Shown here: piece after piece, positions 27,321-36,545 of the stretch
Position numbering within the stretch: the first letter of the stretch is position 1
How the letters are laid out: the number at the start of each line of letters is the position of its first letter
NCBI GenBank assembly: GCA_903830725.1
Contig: CAIKVH010000133.1
Location: 1-57,002 of the forward strand
DNA from: an uncultured Burkholderiales bacterium
GTDB taxonomy: Bacteria; Pseudomonadota; Gammaproteobacteria; Burkholderiales; Burkholderiaceae_C
Direction: 5' to 3'
DNA: 57,002 bases
Notes under the pieces: generated by a model
Databases searched by the model: none
Seen by the model: only the letters and a program-made list of their open reading frames with translations
What the model was told of the DNA's origin: nothing
Made by a program: the position numbers and the translations under genes

Positions 27321-28292
27321 TTAGATTTGATTAACGGGTGTAAGTGGTTGTCCTTTTTCAAAAAAAGCAACTAAATTATCTGCAGCCAATTCAGCCATAG
27401 CCAATCGGGTTTTTCTAGAACCACTGGCAATATGCGGCGTTAAAACTACGTTTGGAATAGTCAGTAATTCAGGATTTAGAGCGGGCTCGTTCTCGAACAC
27501 ATCCAAACCAGCGGCAGCAATGTGCCCTGCCCTGAGGGCTCTGACCAAAGCTGCGTCGTCAACTATTCCCCCCCGCGCGATATTGGTGAGTGTAGCCGTG
27601 GGCTTCATCATCTTAAGCTCAGCCTCACCAATGGTGTGGTGAACTTGCTGCGTATAGGGGAGAACGAGAACCAAATGGTCTGCGGTCTTGAGTAACTCCT
27701 CTTTACTTACGTATTGAGCCTTACAAGCCTGCTCAAGGGGTGAACTGAGTTGGGACCGGTTGTGATAAATGACACGCATACCGAAGCCGTGTGCGCCCCT
27801 CTTAGCAATTGCCTGCCCGATACGGCCCATACCTAAAATGCCCAGGGTGCTTGCAAAAACATCCTGACCCGTAAACATATCCAGGCTCCATTTATTCCAA
27901 GAGCCGTTTCTCAGAAAATGCTCACTCTCGGTCATTCTTCTAGCAGCAGCCATCATTAAAGCAAAACCAAAGTCTGCGGTTGTCTCTGTCAATACATCTG
28001 GGGTATTGGTTGCTTGTACCTTTCTAGCTGTCATGCTAGGCACATCAAAGTTATTGTAACCAACGGCAATGTTTGCACAGATTTTTAACAATGGACAGGC
28101 CTTGAGGACATCCTCATCAATTCTCTCAGAGCCCGTCGTCATTGCAGCTTCTTTGCCCTGTAATTTTTGAATCAACGTCTCTTTGGAATAGACCTCATCC
28201 GTGGAGTTGTAATCGACTTGAAAATGTTTTTCTAATTTGGCCAATACTTCGGGATAAATACTGCGAGTAATCAGAAGCGAGGGTTTATTCAT
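27321..28292 (-). CDS. D-2-hydroxyacid dehydrogenase, glyoxylate/hydroxypyruvate reductase-like
   Basis: The 323-residue NAD(P)-dependent enzyme has the dinucleotide motif LGMGRIGQAIAKR. The catalytic set is Arg in NIARGGIVDD, Glu in ENEP and His in LTPHIAS. It most resembles GhrB/glyoxylate reductases. It lies in the minus-strand run after pncB (51 bp gap). The exact 2-oxoacid substrate cannot be set from sequence. Confidence 0.88.
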   Translation of the reverse strand: MNKPSLLITRSIYPEVLAKLEKHFQVDYNSTDEVYSKETLIQKLQGKEAAMTTGSERIDEDVLKACPLLKICANIAVGYNNFDVPSMTARKVQATNTPDVLTETTADFGFALMMAAARRMTESEHFLRNGSWNKWSLDMFTGQDVFASTLGILGMGRIGQAIAKRGAHGFGMRVIYHNRSQLSSPLEQACKAQYVSKEELLKTADHLVLVLPYTQQVHHTIGEAELKMMKPTATLTNIARGGIVDDAALVRALRAGHIAAAGLDVFENEPALNPELLTIPNVVLTPHIASGSRKTRLAMAELAADNLVAFFEKGQPLTPVNQI

Positions 28293-28343
28293 AAGATTTG
28301 AAGCGACGTTAGTTGAATTTAATAAAAATTAAATGAAGTTATT

Positions 28344-29528
28344 TTATTGATGGGTATCGATTTCAAATACTTGCCTGAGGTAAGCTAGGTACTTCTCATC
28401 TTCACACATATTCTTTGAGGGCGTATCTGACAATTTGGCTACGGGTTGACCGTTGCATTTAACCATTTTAATTACGATCTGCAGTGGTTCGTAACCCAAA
28501 TCATTGGTTAAATTAGTACCGATTCCAAAAGCCATCAAACAACGGCCTTTAAAGCGCTTATAAAGTTCGATCGTTCGCGGTACAGTCAGTCCGTCACTGA
28601 AGATAAGTGTTTTGGTTAAAGGATCCACTCGGTTTTTGATGTAGTGCGCGATCATTCGCTCACCCCAATCAAAAGGATCCCCGCTGTCGTGACGCGAACC
28701 ATCAAATAGTTTACAAAAATACAGATCAAAATCTCTAAGAAAAGGGCCCATTCCGTAAACGTCACTTAGTGCGATACCCAGATCACCTCTGTATTCACGA
28801 GCCCATGTTTCAAACCCAAAAACCTGGCTATCTCTTAACCTTGGCCCCAAGGCTTGGCAGGCTTGCAAATATTCGTGTGCCATGGTGCCAAGCGGCTTAA
28901 AGCCAAGCTTCATAGAAAATAAAACGTTACTGGAACCTGCAAATTGCCCGGATTTTTGCGCTCCTAAACTGCCCCACAAAACACGCAACACCTCCTCGTG
29001 CCAGGCTTTTGAGAAACGCCTTCGGGTTCCGTAGTCGGCAATTCGAATATCCATCAAATCATTAGAGTTGAGAAGACTTGCCTTCTCAGCCAATCTCCTA
29101 CGCCCCTCAACAAAATCAGGAACTGAAAAAGCATTTCTAAAATAAACTTCGTTGACAATGGCTAATACTGGGATTTCGAACAAAATGGTGTGAAGCCAAG
29201 GACCCTTGATCGTGATGTCTATTTCACCGTTCTTTAAGGGTTCAATTTGAATGCATTTTTCGTTCAGCTTAAATATACCTAAAAAATCAACAAAATCACT
29301 TTTAATAAATCTGAGGGATCTTAGGTACCGAAGTTCATCCTCCTTAAAGTGCAATTCACATAAAGAGCGAACCTCAGCCCGAATCTCATCAACCAGCGGA
29401 GCAAGCTTAGCCCCCGGGGTGCGACACTTAAATTTGTATTCAACCTGTGCACCTGGGAACTGGTGGAGCACAGCCTGCATCATTGTAAATTTATAGAGAT
29501 CTGTATCGAGTAGGCTGGTAATAATCAT
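28344..29528 (-). CDS. pncB: Nicotinate phosphoribosyltransferase
   Basis: The first committed step of NAD salvage from nicotinic acid is catalysed by this 394-residue enzyme. It opens with [15 protein letters not shown], typical of PncB. It carries the active-site region [11 protein letters not shown] (Asp/His phosphoribosyl-pyrophosphate and phospho-histidine context) and the [11 protein letters not shown] motif. Length is normal. It is located between a nitroreductase and a hydroxyacid dehydrogenase, both users of nicotinamide cofactors. Confidence 0.96.
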   Translation of the reverse strand: MIITSLLDTDLYKFTMMQAVLHQFPGAQVEYKFKCRTPGAKLAPLVDEIRAEVRSLCELHFKEDELRYLRSLRFIKSDFVDFLGIFKLNEKCIQIEPLKNGEIDITIKGPWLHTILFEIPVLAIVNEVYFRNAFSVPDFVEGRRRLAEKASLLNSNDLMDIRIADYGTRRRFSKAWHEEVLRVLWGSLGAQKSGQFAGSSNVLFSMKLGFKPLGTMAHEYLQACQALGPRLRDSQVFGFETWAREYRGDLGIALSDVYGMGPFLRDFDLYFCKLFDGSRHDSGDPFDWGERMIAHYIKNRVDPLTKTLIFSDGLTVPRTIELYKRFKGRCLMAFGIGTNLTNDLGYEPLQIVIKMVKCNGQPVAKLSDTPSKNMCEDEKYLAYLRQVFEIDTHQ

Positions 29529-29576
29529 GTTAAGTTAAGATATTTATTTGAATAATACCGTCTAAATTCCTGGCAC

Positions 29577-30284
29577 CTATACCCAGGTGAGTACTGAATC
29601 AACGCACTCTCGAGGCGTCTCAAACGTATTGACCAAGGACTTTGTGTCCTCGTACCCAAGGCACATAGAGCAAACAAGCGTCTCATCTGAAGGTGCATTT
29701 ATGTGCGAGAGTACTATTTTAGAGTAAGCCAGCCACGCTGCCTGCGGGCAGGTAGCTAGGCCAAAACCCCGGGCGGCAAGCATCAATGTTTGCAAAAACA
29801 TTCCATAGTCTAATAATGAACCTCTACCCAAGGAGGTATTTATGGTGAACATTAAACCTACAGGCGCATCAAAAAACCGAAAATTTCTTTGCTGTTGTGC
29901 ATGAATCTTATCTCTTTCTGATTTGTCTATTCCTAACAAACCGTACAAACTCCAACCATTTTGACGCCTCCTGTCGATGTAAGGACTGATCCATTTTTGG
30001 GGATAGTAATCATAAGAGTCTGTGTAATCCTTGGCTAGCTCAGGATTTTTAGCAATGGCATCGTGGGTTTTGCAAACCTGATCTACCAACTTGTCTTTTA
30101 CCTCTCCCTCTAATACGTAAACTCGCCAAGGCTGAGTATTGGTTCCAGATGGCGCACGGCAAGCAGACTCTACAAGCGCCTTTAGTATCTCCCTTGGCAC
30201 GGGTTGATCTGTGAAAGCTCTCACTGATTTACGAGTGTAAATGGCATGAGCCAAAGAACCCAACTCAAATTTACAGGCCAACAT
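29577..30284 (-). CDS. Nitroreductase family flavoprotein
   Basis: The 235-residue FMN-dependent NAD(P)H oxidoreductase begins with the family motif TRKSVRAFTDQPV (FMN phosphate binding). APSGTNTQPWRVYVLE follows, and the C-terminal half contains GLATCPQAAW. Members reduce nitroaromatics, quinones or enones; the native substrate is unknown. The start codon (30284) overlaps the end of the thioesterase gene by 14 nt, indicating translational coupling. Confidence 0.9.
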   Translation of the reverse strand: MLACKFELGSLAHAIYTRKSVRAFTDQPVPREILKALVESACRAPSGTNTQPWRVYVLEGEVKDKLVDQVCKTHDAIAKNPELAKDYTDSYDYYPQKWISPYIDRRRQNGWSLYGLLGIDKSERDKIHAQQQRNFRFFDAPVGLMFTINTSLGRGSLLDYGMFLQTLMLAARGFGLATCPQAAWLAYSKIVLSHINAPSDETLVCSMCLGYEDTKSLVNTFETPRECVDSVLTWV

Positions 30285-30723
30285 AAATATTCTCTAATGA
30301 CCGTTTAAAGAGATCTGGTAATTGATCAACGGGTTTGCGGGTTTTCTCAAAAACGTAGACATGAACGAAACTGCCCCATGCACAACTTTGATCAGAGTCT
30401 TGCATAAATATTCCAATTTTATATTCAACGCTTGATTTACCTAGACGGTTTACAGCAATACCAACATCAACTGGCTGAGGATAAGCAACAGGCTCAAAAT
30501 AATTACAACTTGAACCAACAACAAGTCCAATCATCTCTCCCTTTGCAATATCTAATACCCCCTTCTCAATCAAATAAGCATTAACCGCTGTGTCAAACCA
30601 ACTGTAGTAAACCACGTTATTGACGTGCCCATAGCAGTCGTTATCCGACCACCGAGTGGTGATCAATTTAAACGCCTTGAATTGACTACGGGTTAGGGGC
30701 TGTGGTCTAGCGGTTTGATTCAT
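30271..30723 (-). CDS. Acyl-CoA thioesterase, hotdog fold
   Basis: The 150-residue 4-hydroxybenzoyl-CoA thioesterase-like protein contains RWSDNDCYGHVNNVVYYSWF, where the Asp and following GHVNN form the hotdog active site. ATG 30723 has AGGA about 10 nt upstream; TTG 30741 is a less likely start. It lies 19 bp after the histone-deacetylase-like gene and overlaps the nitroreductase gene. Acyl-CoA specificity is unknown. Confidence 0.87.
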   Translation of the reverse strand: MNQTARPQPLTRSQFKAFKLITTRWSDNDCYGHVNNVVYYSWFDTAVNAYLIEKGVLDIAKGEMIGLVVGSSCNYFEPVAYPQPVDVGIAVNRLGKSSVEYKIGIFMQDSDQSCAWGSFVHVYVFEKTRKPVDQLPDLFKRSLENIYVGL

Positions 30724-30742
30724 AGAGTGTAGTCCTAGCAAA

Positions 30743-31696
30743 TTAGCTATTTACAGCTTGAAAGCCATATTTCAGAAAATAGCTATGAGCCATTTTAAAG
30801 GTATTGATGTTAATTTGAACCGTATCCGTAATGGGCACTGAATATCCACCCGCCATTGAAAATGCAATGGGAATCCCTCTGGAAAAGGCCCAATTAAAAA
30901 CAATGTTATCCCTCTTCTGAAGTCCGTCCATGCTAAGGCTTAAACGCCCCAATCGATCGCCCTTATAAGGGTCTGCACCGGCTAAAAAAACAATCAAATC
31001 GGCTTTAAATAGCAAATCTAACTTTCCCAACGATGCCTCTAGCGCATCTAAATATTGATCATCACAGCAATCATCAGGTAATTCAATATCCAAATCACTC
31101 ACCTCCTTTTGAAAGGGAAAGTTCTTTGCACCGTGTAAGGAGAGTGTGAAAACATTCGGATCGTGCTCAAAAATCTTAGCCGTTCCATTGCCTTGATGAA
31201 CATCCAAATCTATAACCGCCACCTTTAAAATTGGGGCTACACCAAATGCGCCTGAGCTAGCCCTTTGAGCCTCTAACTGAACACAACGCACAGCTACCGC
31301 GGTGTCATTAAATACGCAAAAACCACTTCCCCGGTCGGCATAGGCGTGATGAGTCCCCCCTGCCGTGTTAGCGGAGATACCCTCTTGCAGTGCTGTTCTG
31401 CAGGCCATTAAAGTTGCGCCAGATGATCCGCGGGCTCGCTCAACCATACCGATAGACCAAGGAAATCCTATTTCCCTTTGCTGCGCGTGAGTTAAGTGCC
31501 CCTCAAAGACAGCATTCACATAGCTAACATCGTGAGCTAATGCCAACTGACCTTCGGAAACAGATGGCGCCAATTGCAACTTACACTCAGGTAATTCAGT
31601 TACCAATCTCGCCCTTAACAACTCATATTTCTCCATCGGAAATCGATGGCCGGGGGGGAGTTTCTGAACATTGGGAGGGGCATAGAATATTTTCAC
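30743..31696 (-). CDS. Histone deacetylase-like amidohydrolase
   Basis: The 317-residue arginase-deacetylase-fold enzyme is the first gene of the minus-strand run. Zinc and catalytic motifs are GGTHHAYADRGSGFCVFND (His-His pair), VAVIDLDVHQGNGT (Asp and His zinc ligands) and FLAGADPYKGDRLG (third zinc Asp). In bacteria such enzymes act on acetylated small molecules (acetoin utilisation AcuC, acetylpolyamines) or proteins. The start is GTG at 31696 without a visible Shine-Dalgarno sequence; the leader reads CCCCTCCTC instead. Confidence 0.9.
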   Translation of the reverse strand: MKIFYAPPNVQKLPPGHRFPMEKYELLRARLVTELPECKLQLAPSVSEGQLALAHDVSYVNAVFEGHLTHAQQREIGFPWSIGMVERARGSSGATLMACRTALQEGISANTAGGTHHAYADRGSGFCVFNDTAVAVRCVQLEAQRASSGAFGVAPILKVAVIDLDVHQGNGTAKIFEHDPNVFTLSLHGAKNFPFQKEVSDLDIELPDDCCDDQYLDALEASLGKLDLLFKADLIVFLAGADPYKGDRLGRLSLSMDGLQKRDNIVFNWAFSRGIPIAFSMAGGYSVPITDTVQININTFKMAHSYFLKYGFQAVNS

Positions 31697-31922
31697 GAGG
31701 AGGGGATTGTCTCTGAAATATATGGCTACTGCTGCGAAACAAAATTACCCATAATCAGTCTGATTTCGCCGAATTGCTCCGCCAAACCGGGCTTGGGGCA
31801 TTGGGCTGTGAACAAGGAGAATTAGCCTAAGTTATTGAAAAATAATGCTTTTTTCACCAAGACATGGGAAATTGGAGTTTAGGATCTAGGCTCTAATCAA
31901 CACGGCTAAGAGGCACAAAGGA
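31697..31922. other. Divergent leader between HDAC-like gene and phasin
   Basis: No gene is seen in this AT-rich stretch. It should carry the promoter for the minus-strand six-gene unit; no box is convincing. The phasin promoter lies at its right end. Confidence 0.4.
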
Positions 31923-31950
31923 TTGATTTACATCGGGGTAACCCTATACT
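31923..31950 (+). promoter_or_regulatory. Predicted sigma-70 promoter of the phasin gene
   Basis: TTGATT (31923-31928) and TATACT (31945-31950) are separated by 16 nt, about 75 bp upstream of the phasin ATG. Confidence 0.4.
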
Positions 31951-32025
31951 TCCTACATGCTGCACCGCAACATCAGGGGCACAAAAGAAGTCAAGAACCC
32001 TTAACCTCAATCTTTGGAGAACACC

Positions 32026-32571
32026 ATGCTAACACCTGAACAATTAGTTTCCGCTCAAAAAGCAAATGCTTCCACCCTTTTCGGCCTGACGGAGAAAGCT
32101 TTCGAAGGAGTTGAAAAGCTAATCGAACTCAATATCGCCGCTAGTAAGGCTGCCATCAATGAATCAATGGGTCATGCCCAGTCATTACTCAGCATCAAGG
32201 ATCCACAGGAATTCATTAGTGCACAAACTGCTTTGTTCCAACCTATGGCAGAAAAAATGACTTCATACGGTCGCCACATCTATGACATCACTTCGGCAAC
32301 TACGGCTGAATTCACAAAAACAGCAGAAGAAAAAGTTGCTGAAGCTCAGCACACTATTTCAAGCCTAATCGACGCAACCTCCAAAAATGCGCCAGCCGGC
32401 ACAGAATCCGCAGTCGCAATGTTCAAAAGCGCATACGCCGCTGGAACAAACGCGATGGAATCTGTACAAAAAGCCGTTAAACACGCAAGCGAAGTAGCAG
32501 AAGCTAATATCCAAACAGCTACTCACTCTGCAATTAACGCGACTAAATCAGCCGCAAAAAAACGTGCTTAA
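32026..32571 (+). CDS. Phasin family protein
   Basis: The 181-residue, Ala-rich, almost entirely helical protein begins [14 protein letters not shown], the usual phasin_2 opening. Phasins coat polyhydroxyalkanoate granules and control their size. Central helices with [11 protein letters not shown] and the C-terminal Ala/Lys-rich tail (SAAKKRA) fit the family. ATG 32026 is preceded by TTTGGAGAACACC, giving GGAG at good spacing. An upstream in-frame TTG (32014) overlaps that site. A strong terminator follows. No PHA synthase gene is in the window. Confidence 0.9.
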   Translation: MLTPEQLVSAQKANASTLFGLTEKAFEGVEKLIELNIAASKAAINESMGHAQSLLSIKDPQEFISAQTALFQPMAEKMTSYGRHIYDITSATTAEFTKTAEEKVAEAQHTISSLIDATSKNAPAGTESAVAMFKSAYAAGTNAMESVQKAVKHASEVAEANIQTATHSAINATKSAAKKRA

Positions 32572-32578
32572 TTAACTT

Positions 32579-32610
32579 CCAATCAGCTTTATAAGTTGAT
32601 TGGTTTTTTA
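32579..32610 (+). terminator. Rho-independent terminator of the phasin gene
   Basis: CCAATCAGCTT pairs with AAGTTGATTGG (one G-T wobble) around a TATA loop. TTTTTTA follows. Confidence 0.85.
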
Positions 32611-32617
32611 TTAGCTA

Positions 32618-32644
32618 ATAGGCTCATCCTTAGGATGAGCCTAT
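32618..32644. terminator. Perfect 12-bp hairpin at the end of traB
   Basis: ATAGGCTCATCC (32618-32629) and GGATGAGCCTAT (32633-32644) flank a 3-nt loop, directly after the traB stop at 32646. The minus-strand downstream sequence is not U-rich, so it may act with the phasin terminator as a bidirectional stop or as an mRNA 3'-end stabiliser. Confidence 0.6.
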
Positions 32645-32645
32645 C

Positions 32646-34070
32646 TTATTTGGAGGGTAAAGATAAAAGGTCAAATGATTCTTGAACGACCCATGAAACC
32701 CGAGTACCAGCGTTAACCTCAACGATAGGAAACATCTGGCGCGCATAGTCCAAGTAAAACTTAGATAATTGACCCAGCGAGGTGCTAACGCCTTGCCCAA
32801 CTGCACTCCCAGCTATCAAACTGGCATTTGGCATCACATAGCCTTGTTGTGAACCGCTTGTAGCGTTAGAACTATACGCAGGCAGGGCCTGGGGAGAAAA
32901 GGCTGTCCCAACACCTGCAAACATACCTGCAGCGGCCTCCTTCGCCAAAATAGAACCTTGCTTGGTCACCAAACGGCCAGACAGCCCTTGAATGCCATCC
33001 AAATCTACCCCATAAGCTTTAATTTTCGCCTCAAAAATTAAACCTGCCGAGCTTATACAGGTTAATTTATCTGCAGTAACGTTTGCCCTCTCTGTTGACA
33101 AAATCCCGATACCAGTCCCAGACAGAAAACAATCTGTTAAATCAGCAACCCGCCACCCATTTGGAAGAATTGCGGAGCCTTTAACACGAGAGATAAAGGG
33201 TGAACCAACGTTATTTGCAGCAATAATCGATCCCCCCGTAGTACCACCGGTTGCACTAGTGCGAGCATTGATACCAGACAGCATAACTGCATCAATGACA
33301 GAAGTGGCGGGTATAGTAACGAAATGATTGGGGGGCGGGCCTGACTTAGTTTCTTGTTCTGGAGCACTCCATTGATGAATAAGGTGCAGAGGATTCTCAT
33401 TCAGCGGTAAAGTTACAGAGTGAGTTCCAACAGGTTTGTTTGAATTGGAAGAACTTATTGAATTCAAATGCGAATCTGAATCTGTCCACCGGTCCGAGTT
33501 GAGTGAGGAATTACTCTGCAGGTCTTGATTAAAATCAACGGGGGGAGGTAAATTGCTTTTCATGCTCACTCGAGCACCACTTACCAAAGAGGTATTGGAA
33601 GTCGTGATTTGAGCTGCTTGAGAAAAACCACTCCCAACGGGATGAGCAGGAGTTTGTACAGTCTGCTCCAATAATAATATTTTTGCTTGAAGTTGTTTAT
33701 TTTGCTCTGACATCTGACGCAATTCGTCCTTTGCCTCGATTACTACTTGTCTTGTATTATCAAAGTCAGCTTTTAAATCTTCTAATCCGAGATTACGGTT
33801 GGTTTGTGGCAAAAGAGAATTGCCTAACATTGAGTCAGCAGTTTGTAATCCATTAAGTGCTGAAGGGTTTTGCTGACCAGAAAACCTAGATAAATCCGAA
33901 GTACGTACAGCTGATTTTTTTAAAGCCTGACGATTATGGTAATCATAATTAGAGTAAGCCTGCCAACCAAGTAAAAAACAGATGAAAATAAAACCGAATA
34001 TCCAGATATTCTTAGCGCTTGAATCCAATTCAATCCATTTGCTACGAAGTGCAATAAGTTTTTTCACCAT
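32646..34070 (-). CDS. traB: F-type conjugative transfer protein TraB (VirB10-like)
   Basis: The 474-residue scaffold links inner and outer membranes in type IV secretion. A single TM helix lies at about residues 24-42 (IWIFGFIFICFLLGW), with a coiled coil at about 95-135 (DELRQMSEQNKQLQAKILL). A Ser/Asn/Pro-rich spacer is followed by the TrbI/VirB10 beta-barrel region (AVMLSGINARTSA... and GTRVSWVVQESFDL at the end). Last gene of the operon; overlaps the traK stop by 7 nt. Confidence 0.9.
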   Translation of the reverse strand: MVKKLIALRSKWIELDSSAKNIWIFGFIFICFLLGWQAYSNYDYHNRQALKKSAVRTSDLSRFSGQQNPSALNGLQTADSMLGNSLLPQTNRNLGLEDLKADFDNTRQVVIEAKDELRQMSEQNKQLQAKILLLEQTVQTPAHPVGSGFSQAAQITTSNTSLVSGARVSMKSNLPPPVDFNQDLQSNSSLNSDRWTDSDSHLNSISSSNSNKPVGTHSVTLPLNENPLHLIHQWSAPEQETKSGPPPNHFVTIPATSVIDAVMLSGINARTSATGGTTGGSIIAANNVGSPFISRVKGSAILPNGWRVADLTDCFLSGTGIGILSTERANVTADKLTCISSAGLIFEAKIKAYGVDLDGIQGLSGRLVTKQGSILAKEAAAGMFAGVGTAFSPQALPAYSSNATSGSQQGYVMPNASLIAGSAVGQGVSTSLGQLSKFYLDYARQMFPIVEVNAGTRVSWVVQESFDLLSLPSK

Positions 34071-35035
34071 TTTCCGATTAATACGGGTTGTTTTCTAGCG
34101 ATAACAATAACTTTTGTACTCTCGCCTTGGGCAAGAACTGGGGTTGGATAAATTGAAATGGATGACACAGTTTCACCGTCAAATTCTTTTTCACTTAAAG
34201 TTGCAACATTCAACCCAGGATTACGGACTCCGTACACATAGATGTCTTGATTGATACTAGACATTCGAGATATAGGTGTGACGACTAAACCATTAAAAAC
34301 AATAGGCGAAATATTATTTAATAAAATTTTTGTAAATCCCTGAGGGTTCTGATTATTTGCAACCAACTCCATCACTGATACAGTCTGAGATACATAATCA
34401 CTCGACTTATTTTGACGCACGAGTCCATTACTGTTGCCTGTATTGTCTACAACTCGAATGACCTGAGAAATAATTGACTTAGGGATCAGCTGCAAACTCA
34501 AAACAGTGCTAGAGTGCGTTTGATTTTCAACAAATAATTGCACAGGTTTGGTAGCACCTGCTTTAAATTGAAAATAAATATTTGCTCCGGATTGTTTAAT
34601 CTCAATTTCATCGGTGGAGGTTACCAAGGGACGAGCAAAAGGCAGTTGAATTAAATTAATATCATTACTAGACACGTAAACAGACGCGGATCCCCCGTTT
34701 GCAAATTCAACGATTTGTCCTCGAGTAGGATCAATCATTTGAGCGCTTAGGCCAGGCGAACTGAGTAGGCCGGGAAGAACGATTTCTTTAGGTACCGTAT
34801 CTTTTACGGGAAGCAAGACTCCTTCAGGATTTCTTACGGCTGGCAATTTTGAGTGGGAATAATTGGAGTGTTTATTATTAACTTTATCAGTTATTCTAGG
34901 AATTCCCAAATTAGCCAATGGCTTATCTTGAATTGAATTATCCACACCAACAGAAATCGGAGTTGCTTGACAAGTTGTAGCAACGCAAACATCAAGCAAA
35001 AGACTCAGGACAAAAACCCGGAGTTTCAAAATCAT
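34064..35035 (-). CDS. traK: F-type conjugative transfer protein TraK (VirB9-like)
   Basis: The 323-residue secretin-like outer-membrane-complex protein has an N-terminal signal peptide (to about residue 25, SLLLDVCVATTCQA). A beta-rich body follows with INLIQLPFARP near the start of the conserved TraK domain. The ATG (35035) overlaps the traE TGA as ATGA, showing translational coupling. Length exceeds F-plasmid TraK (about 240), the extra being mostly a linker after the signal. Confidence 0.85.
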   Translation of the reverse strand: MILKLRVFVLSLLLDVCVATTCQATPISVGVDNSIQDKPLANLGIPRITDKVNNKHSNYSHSKLPAVRNPEGVLLPVKDTVPKEIVLPGLLSSPGLSAQMIDPTRGQIVEFANGGSASVYVSSNDINLIQLPFARPLVTSTDEIEIKQSGANIYFQFKAGATKPVQLFVENQTHSSTVLSLQLIPKSIISQVIRVVDNTGNSNGLVRQNKSSDYVSQTVSVMELVANNQNPQGFTKILLNNISPIVFNGLVVTPISRMSSINQDIYVYGVRNPGLNVATLSEKEFDGETVSSISIYPTPVLAQGESTKVIVIARKQPVLIGKW

Positions 35036-35646
35036 AAATTACCCTTAATTTTCTTTTCAATCCACATAGTATTATGAAACTCATTGCCTGAATAAGTATC
35101 AAGGGCAATAATCAAAGGACGATAGTTTTCAACACGCATAGATACTTCATAAATCCAAGATTGCGATGTATTTTTTACGGCATTAACTGTATGTACATCA
35201 CCCCTTACAAAATGCTTATTCAATAACGGATCATATGCATACTCTTTAAAATCAAAATAATATGATCCTAGCTCGTGCTGATCAATCAATTTTTTAACTT
35301 GTGAATCTATCTGACCAGAAATAACAGTAAAGATTTCTGGAGATAAAAAATTCTGTATAAAGGTCTTTTCATACTCATAATTAGCACTATTAATTTGAGA
35401 AATAGCACTCACAGTAGCCATAATAATCGCCTTTTGAGAACTACGATCTATTGCTGTTTTTTCATATACAGATTCAACAACAGATCCCCCACCGCCAGGC
35501 ACTTGCACAACTACAATTTTATTTTGTAGAAATAAATAAATAACTAGTAGAAAAAGAGTTATGAGCAATATTGCATTAGCGTGAAATAGATATCTAATGC
35601 GCTCAGATAATTCCGTAATTGATTGCGTATGTAGTTTTAACTCCAT
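35032..35646 (-). CDS. traE: F-type conjugative transfer protein TraE (VirB5/VirB8-like)
   Basis: The 204-residue inner-membrane protein has one N-terminal TM helix (ANAILLITLFLLVIYLFLQ, about 28-46) and a periplasmic alpha/beta domain, matching the TraE family. It starts directly after the traL stop and overlaps traK by 4 nt. In F-type systems TraE, TraK, TraB and TraV form the core envelope channel. Confidence 0.87.
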   Translation of the reverse strand: MELKLHTQSITELSERIRYLFHANAILLITLFLLVIYLFLQNKIVVVQVPGGGGSVVESVYEKTAIDRSSQKAIIMATVSAISQINSANYEYEKTFIQNFLSPEIFTVISGQIDSQVKKLIDQHELGSYYFDFKEYAYDPLLNKHFVRGDVHTVNAVKNTSQSWIYEVSMRVENYRPLIIALDTYSGNEFHNTMWIEKKIKGNL

Positions 35647-36027
35647 TTAATCTTTCTTATTGGTTAATTTTAAATTATCAAAGTCTGTTGGCTTTATATT
35701 TGAATTCAGGTTGGAATTCAGAATTATTGAATTCCCAATAAATAATTTATTTTGTTTATTGAAAGCCGATGAATAACCGACAAAAGAGTAGCTATAAAGA
35801 ACGCTATGAAAATATCCATTAAGATGTAGTTTTTTAAAATTAATAAAATTTCTCGTCATCACGAATCCAATCAAAATGCAAGTTAGAGGCTGCCACCAAC
35901 TTCCACCACTGGCGATGGGCAAGGATATAAAAATCGAAATAATTAAAGGACTTGTATCTCTTAACTCTACACCCAGGAAAGTTACTCCTGAATTTGCTCC
36001 CCTTGGTATTCTGTGAATTTTTGTCAT
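35647..36027 (-). CDS. traL: F-type conjugative transfer protein TraL
   Basis: The small membrane protein has the TraL opening RIPRGANSGVTFLGVELRD, then paired hydrophobic helices (PLIISIFISLPIA and PLTCILIGFVM) and a basic NFKKLHLNGY segment. I chose ATG 36027, giving 126 residues beginning MTKIHRIPRG. The longer ATG at 36117 would overlap the upstream gene by 37 nt and add 30 residues not typical of TraL. The C-terminal 40 residues are Asn/Lys-rich and unusual for the family. Confidence 0.72.
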   Translation of the reverse strand: MTKIHRIPRGANSGVTFLGVELRDTSPLIISIFISLPIASGGSWWQPLTCILIGFVMTRNFINFKKLHLNGYFHSVLYSYSFVGYSSAFNKQNKLFIGNSIILNSNLNSNIKPTDFDNLKLTNKKD

Positions 36028-36080
36028 TCTTGCTGGGCTCTGAATATTTTCATAAAATTGCTCTAATTTAGAAAAGTAAA

Positions 36081-36545
36081 TTAAGGATTCAATAAACAAA
36101 CTAAATGCGATTTCCATTCATTGCTCTTGACAAACTCTATGCTTGGAACACATATAGTTGAATCATTTGATACAACTTTAGGCCAATTTAAATGCTTTAA
36201 TTGCAAAGTCTTAAGCTGCTCTACTGATTTCTGCTTTTTTTGATTTTCAATTTCATCAGCATGCTCTTTCGCACCAAGGTATCCATTCCACTCCTCATAT
36301 GAAAATACATCAAATGAATTTCGCACAACTCCGCCAATTAAAAAACCGGGAGAAACTACTCTAGAATCCTTAGGGTGACTTCCGTATAAAAAATAGCCAT
36401 TCATTGGCATTTCTATGTTCACAACCCCTGTTGAATAACGTTTAATCCTCTCAAAGCTTTCTGAAGCAAAGCTACCGGACATTGAGATAATTAATAAAGT
36501 AAATAAAACTAAAAACCTTTTGCTTTGAAACATTTTATTAATCAT
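36081..36545 (-). CDS. Secreted protein of unknown function in the transfer operon
   Basis: The 154-residue product begins with a signal peptide (MINKMFQSKRFLVLFTLLII... to about residue 27 SFASE). The mature part is hydrophilic, with a Tyr/Gly-rich segment (MNGYFLYGSHPKD), a Lys/Gln-rich helix and two cysteines near the C-terminus. Not the pilin: there is no second hydrophobic helix. ATG 36545 has GGGA 8 nt upstream and overlaps the trbC stop by 8 nt; ATG 36575 and ATG 36533 are alternatives. Position between trbC and traL suggests an accessory assembly role. I recognise no family. Confidence 0.65.
   Translation of the reverse strand: MINKMFQSKRFLVLFTLLIISMSGSFASESFERIKRYSTGVVNIEMPMNGYFLYGSHPKDSRVVSPGFLIGGVVRNSFDVFSYEEWNGYLGAKEHADEIENQKKQKSVEQLKTLQLKHLNWPKVVSNDSTICVPSIEFVKSNEWKSHLVCLLNP

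Noticed and set aside
36081..36545. Pilin TraA of the transfer system
   Set aside because: The mature part is hydrophilic and lacks the two hydrophobic helices of F pilin.
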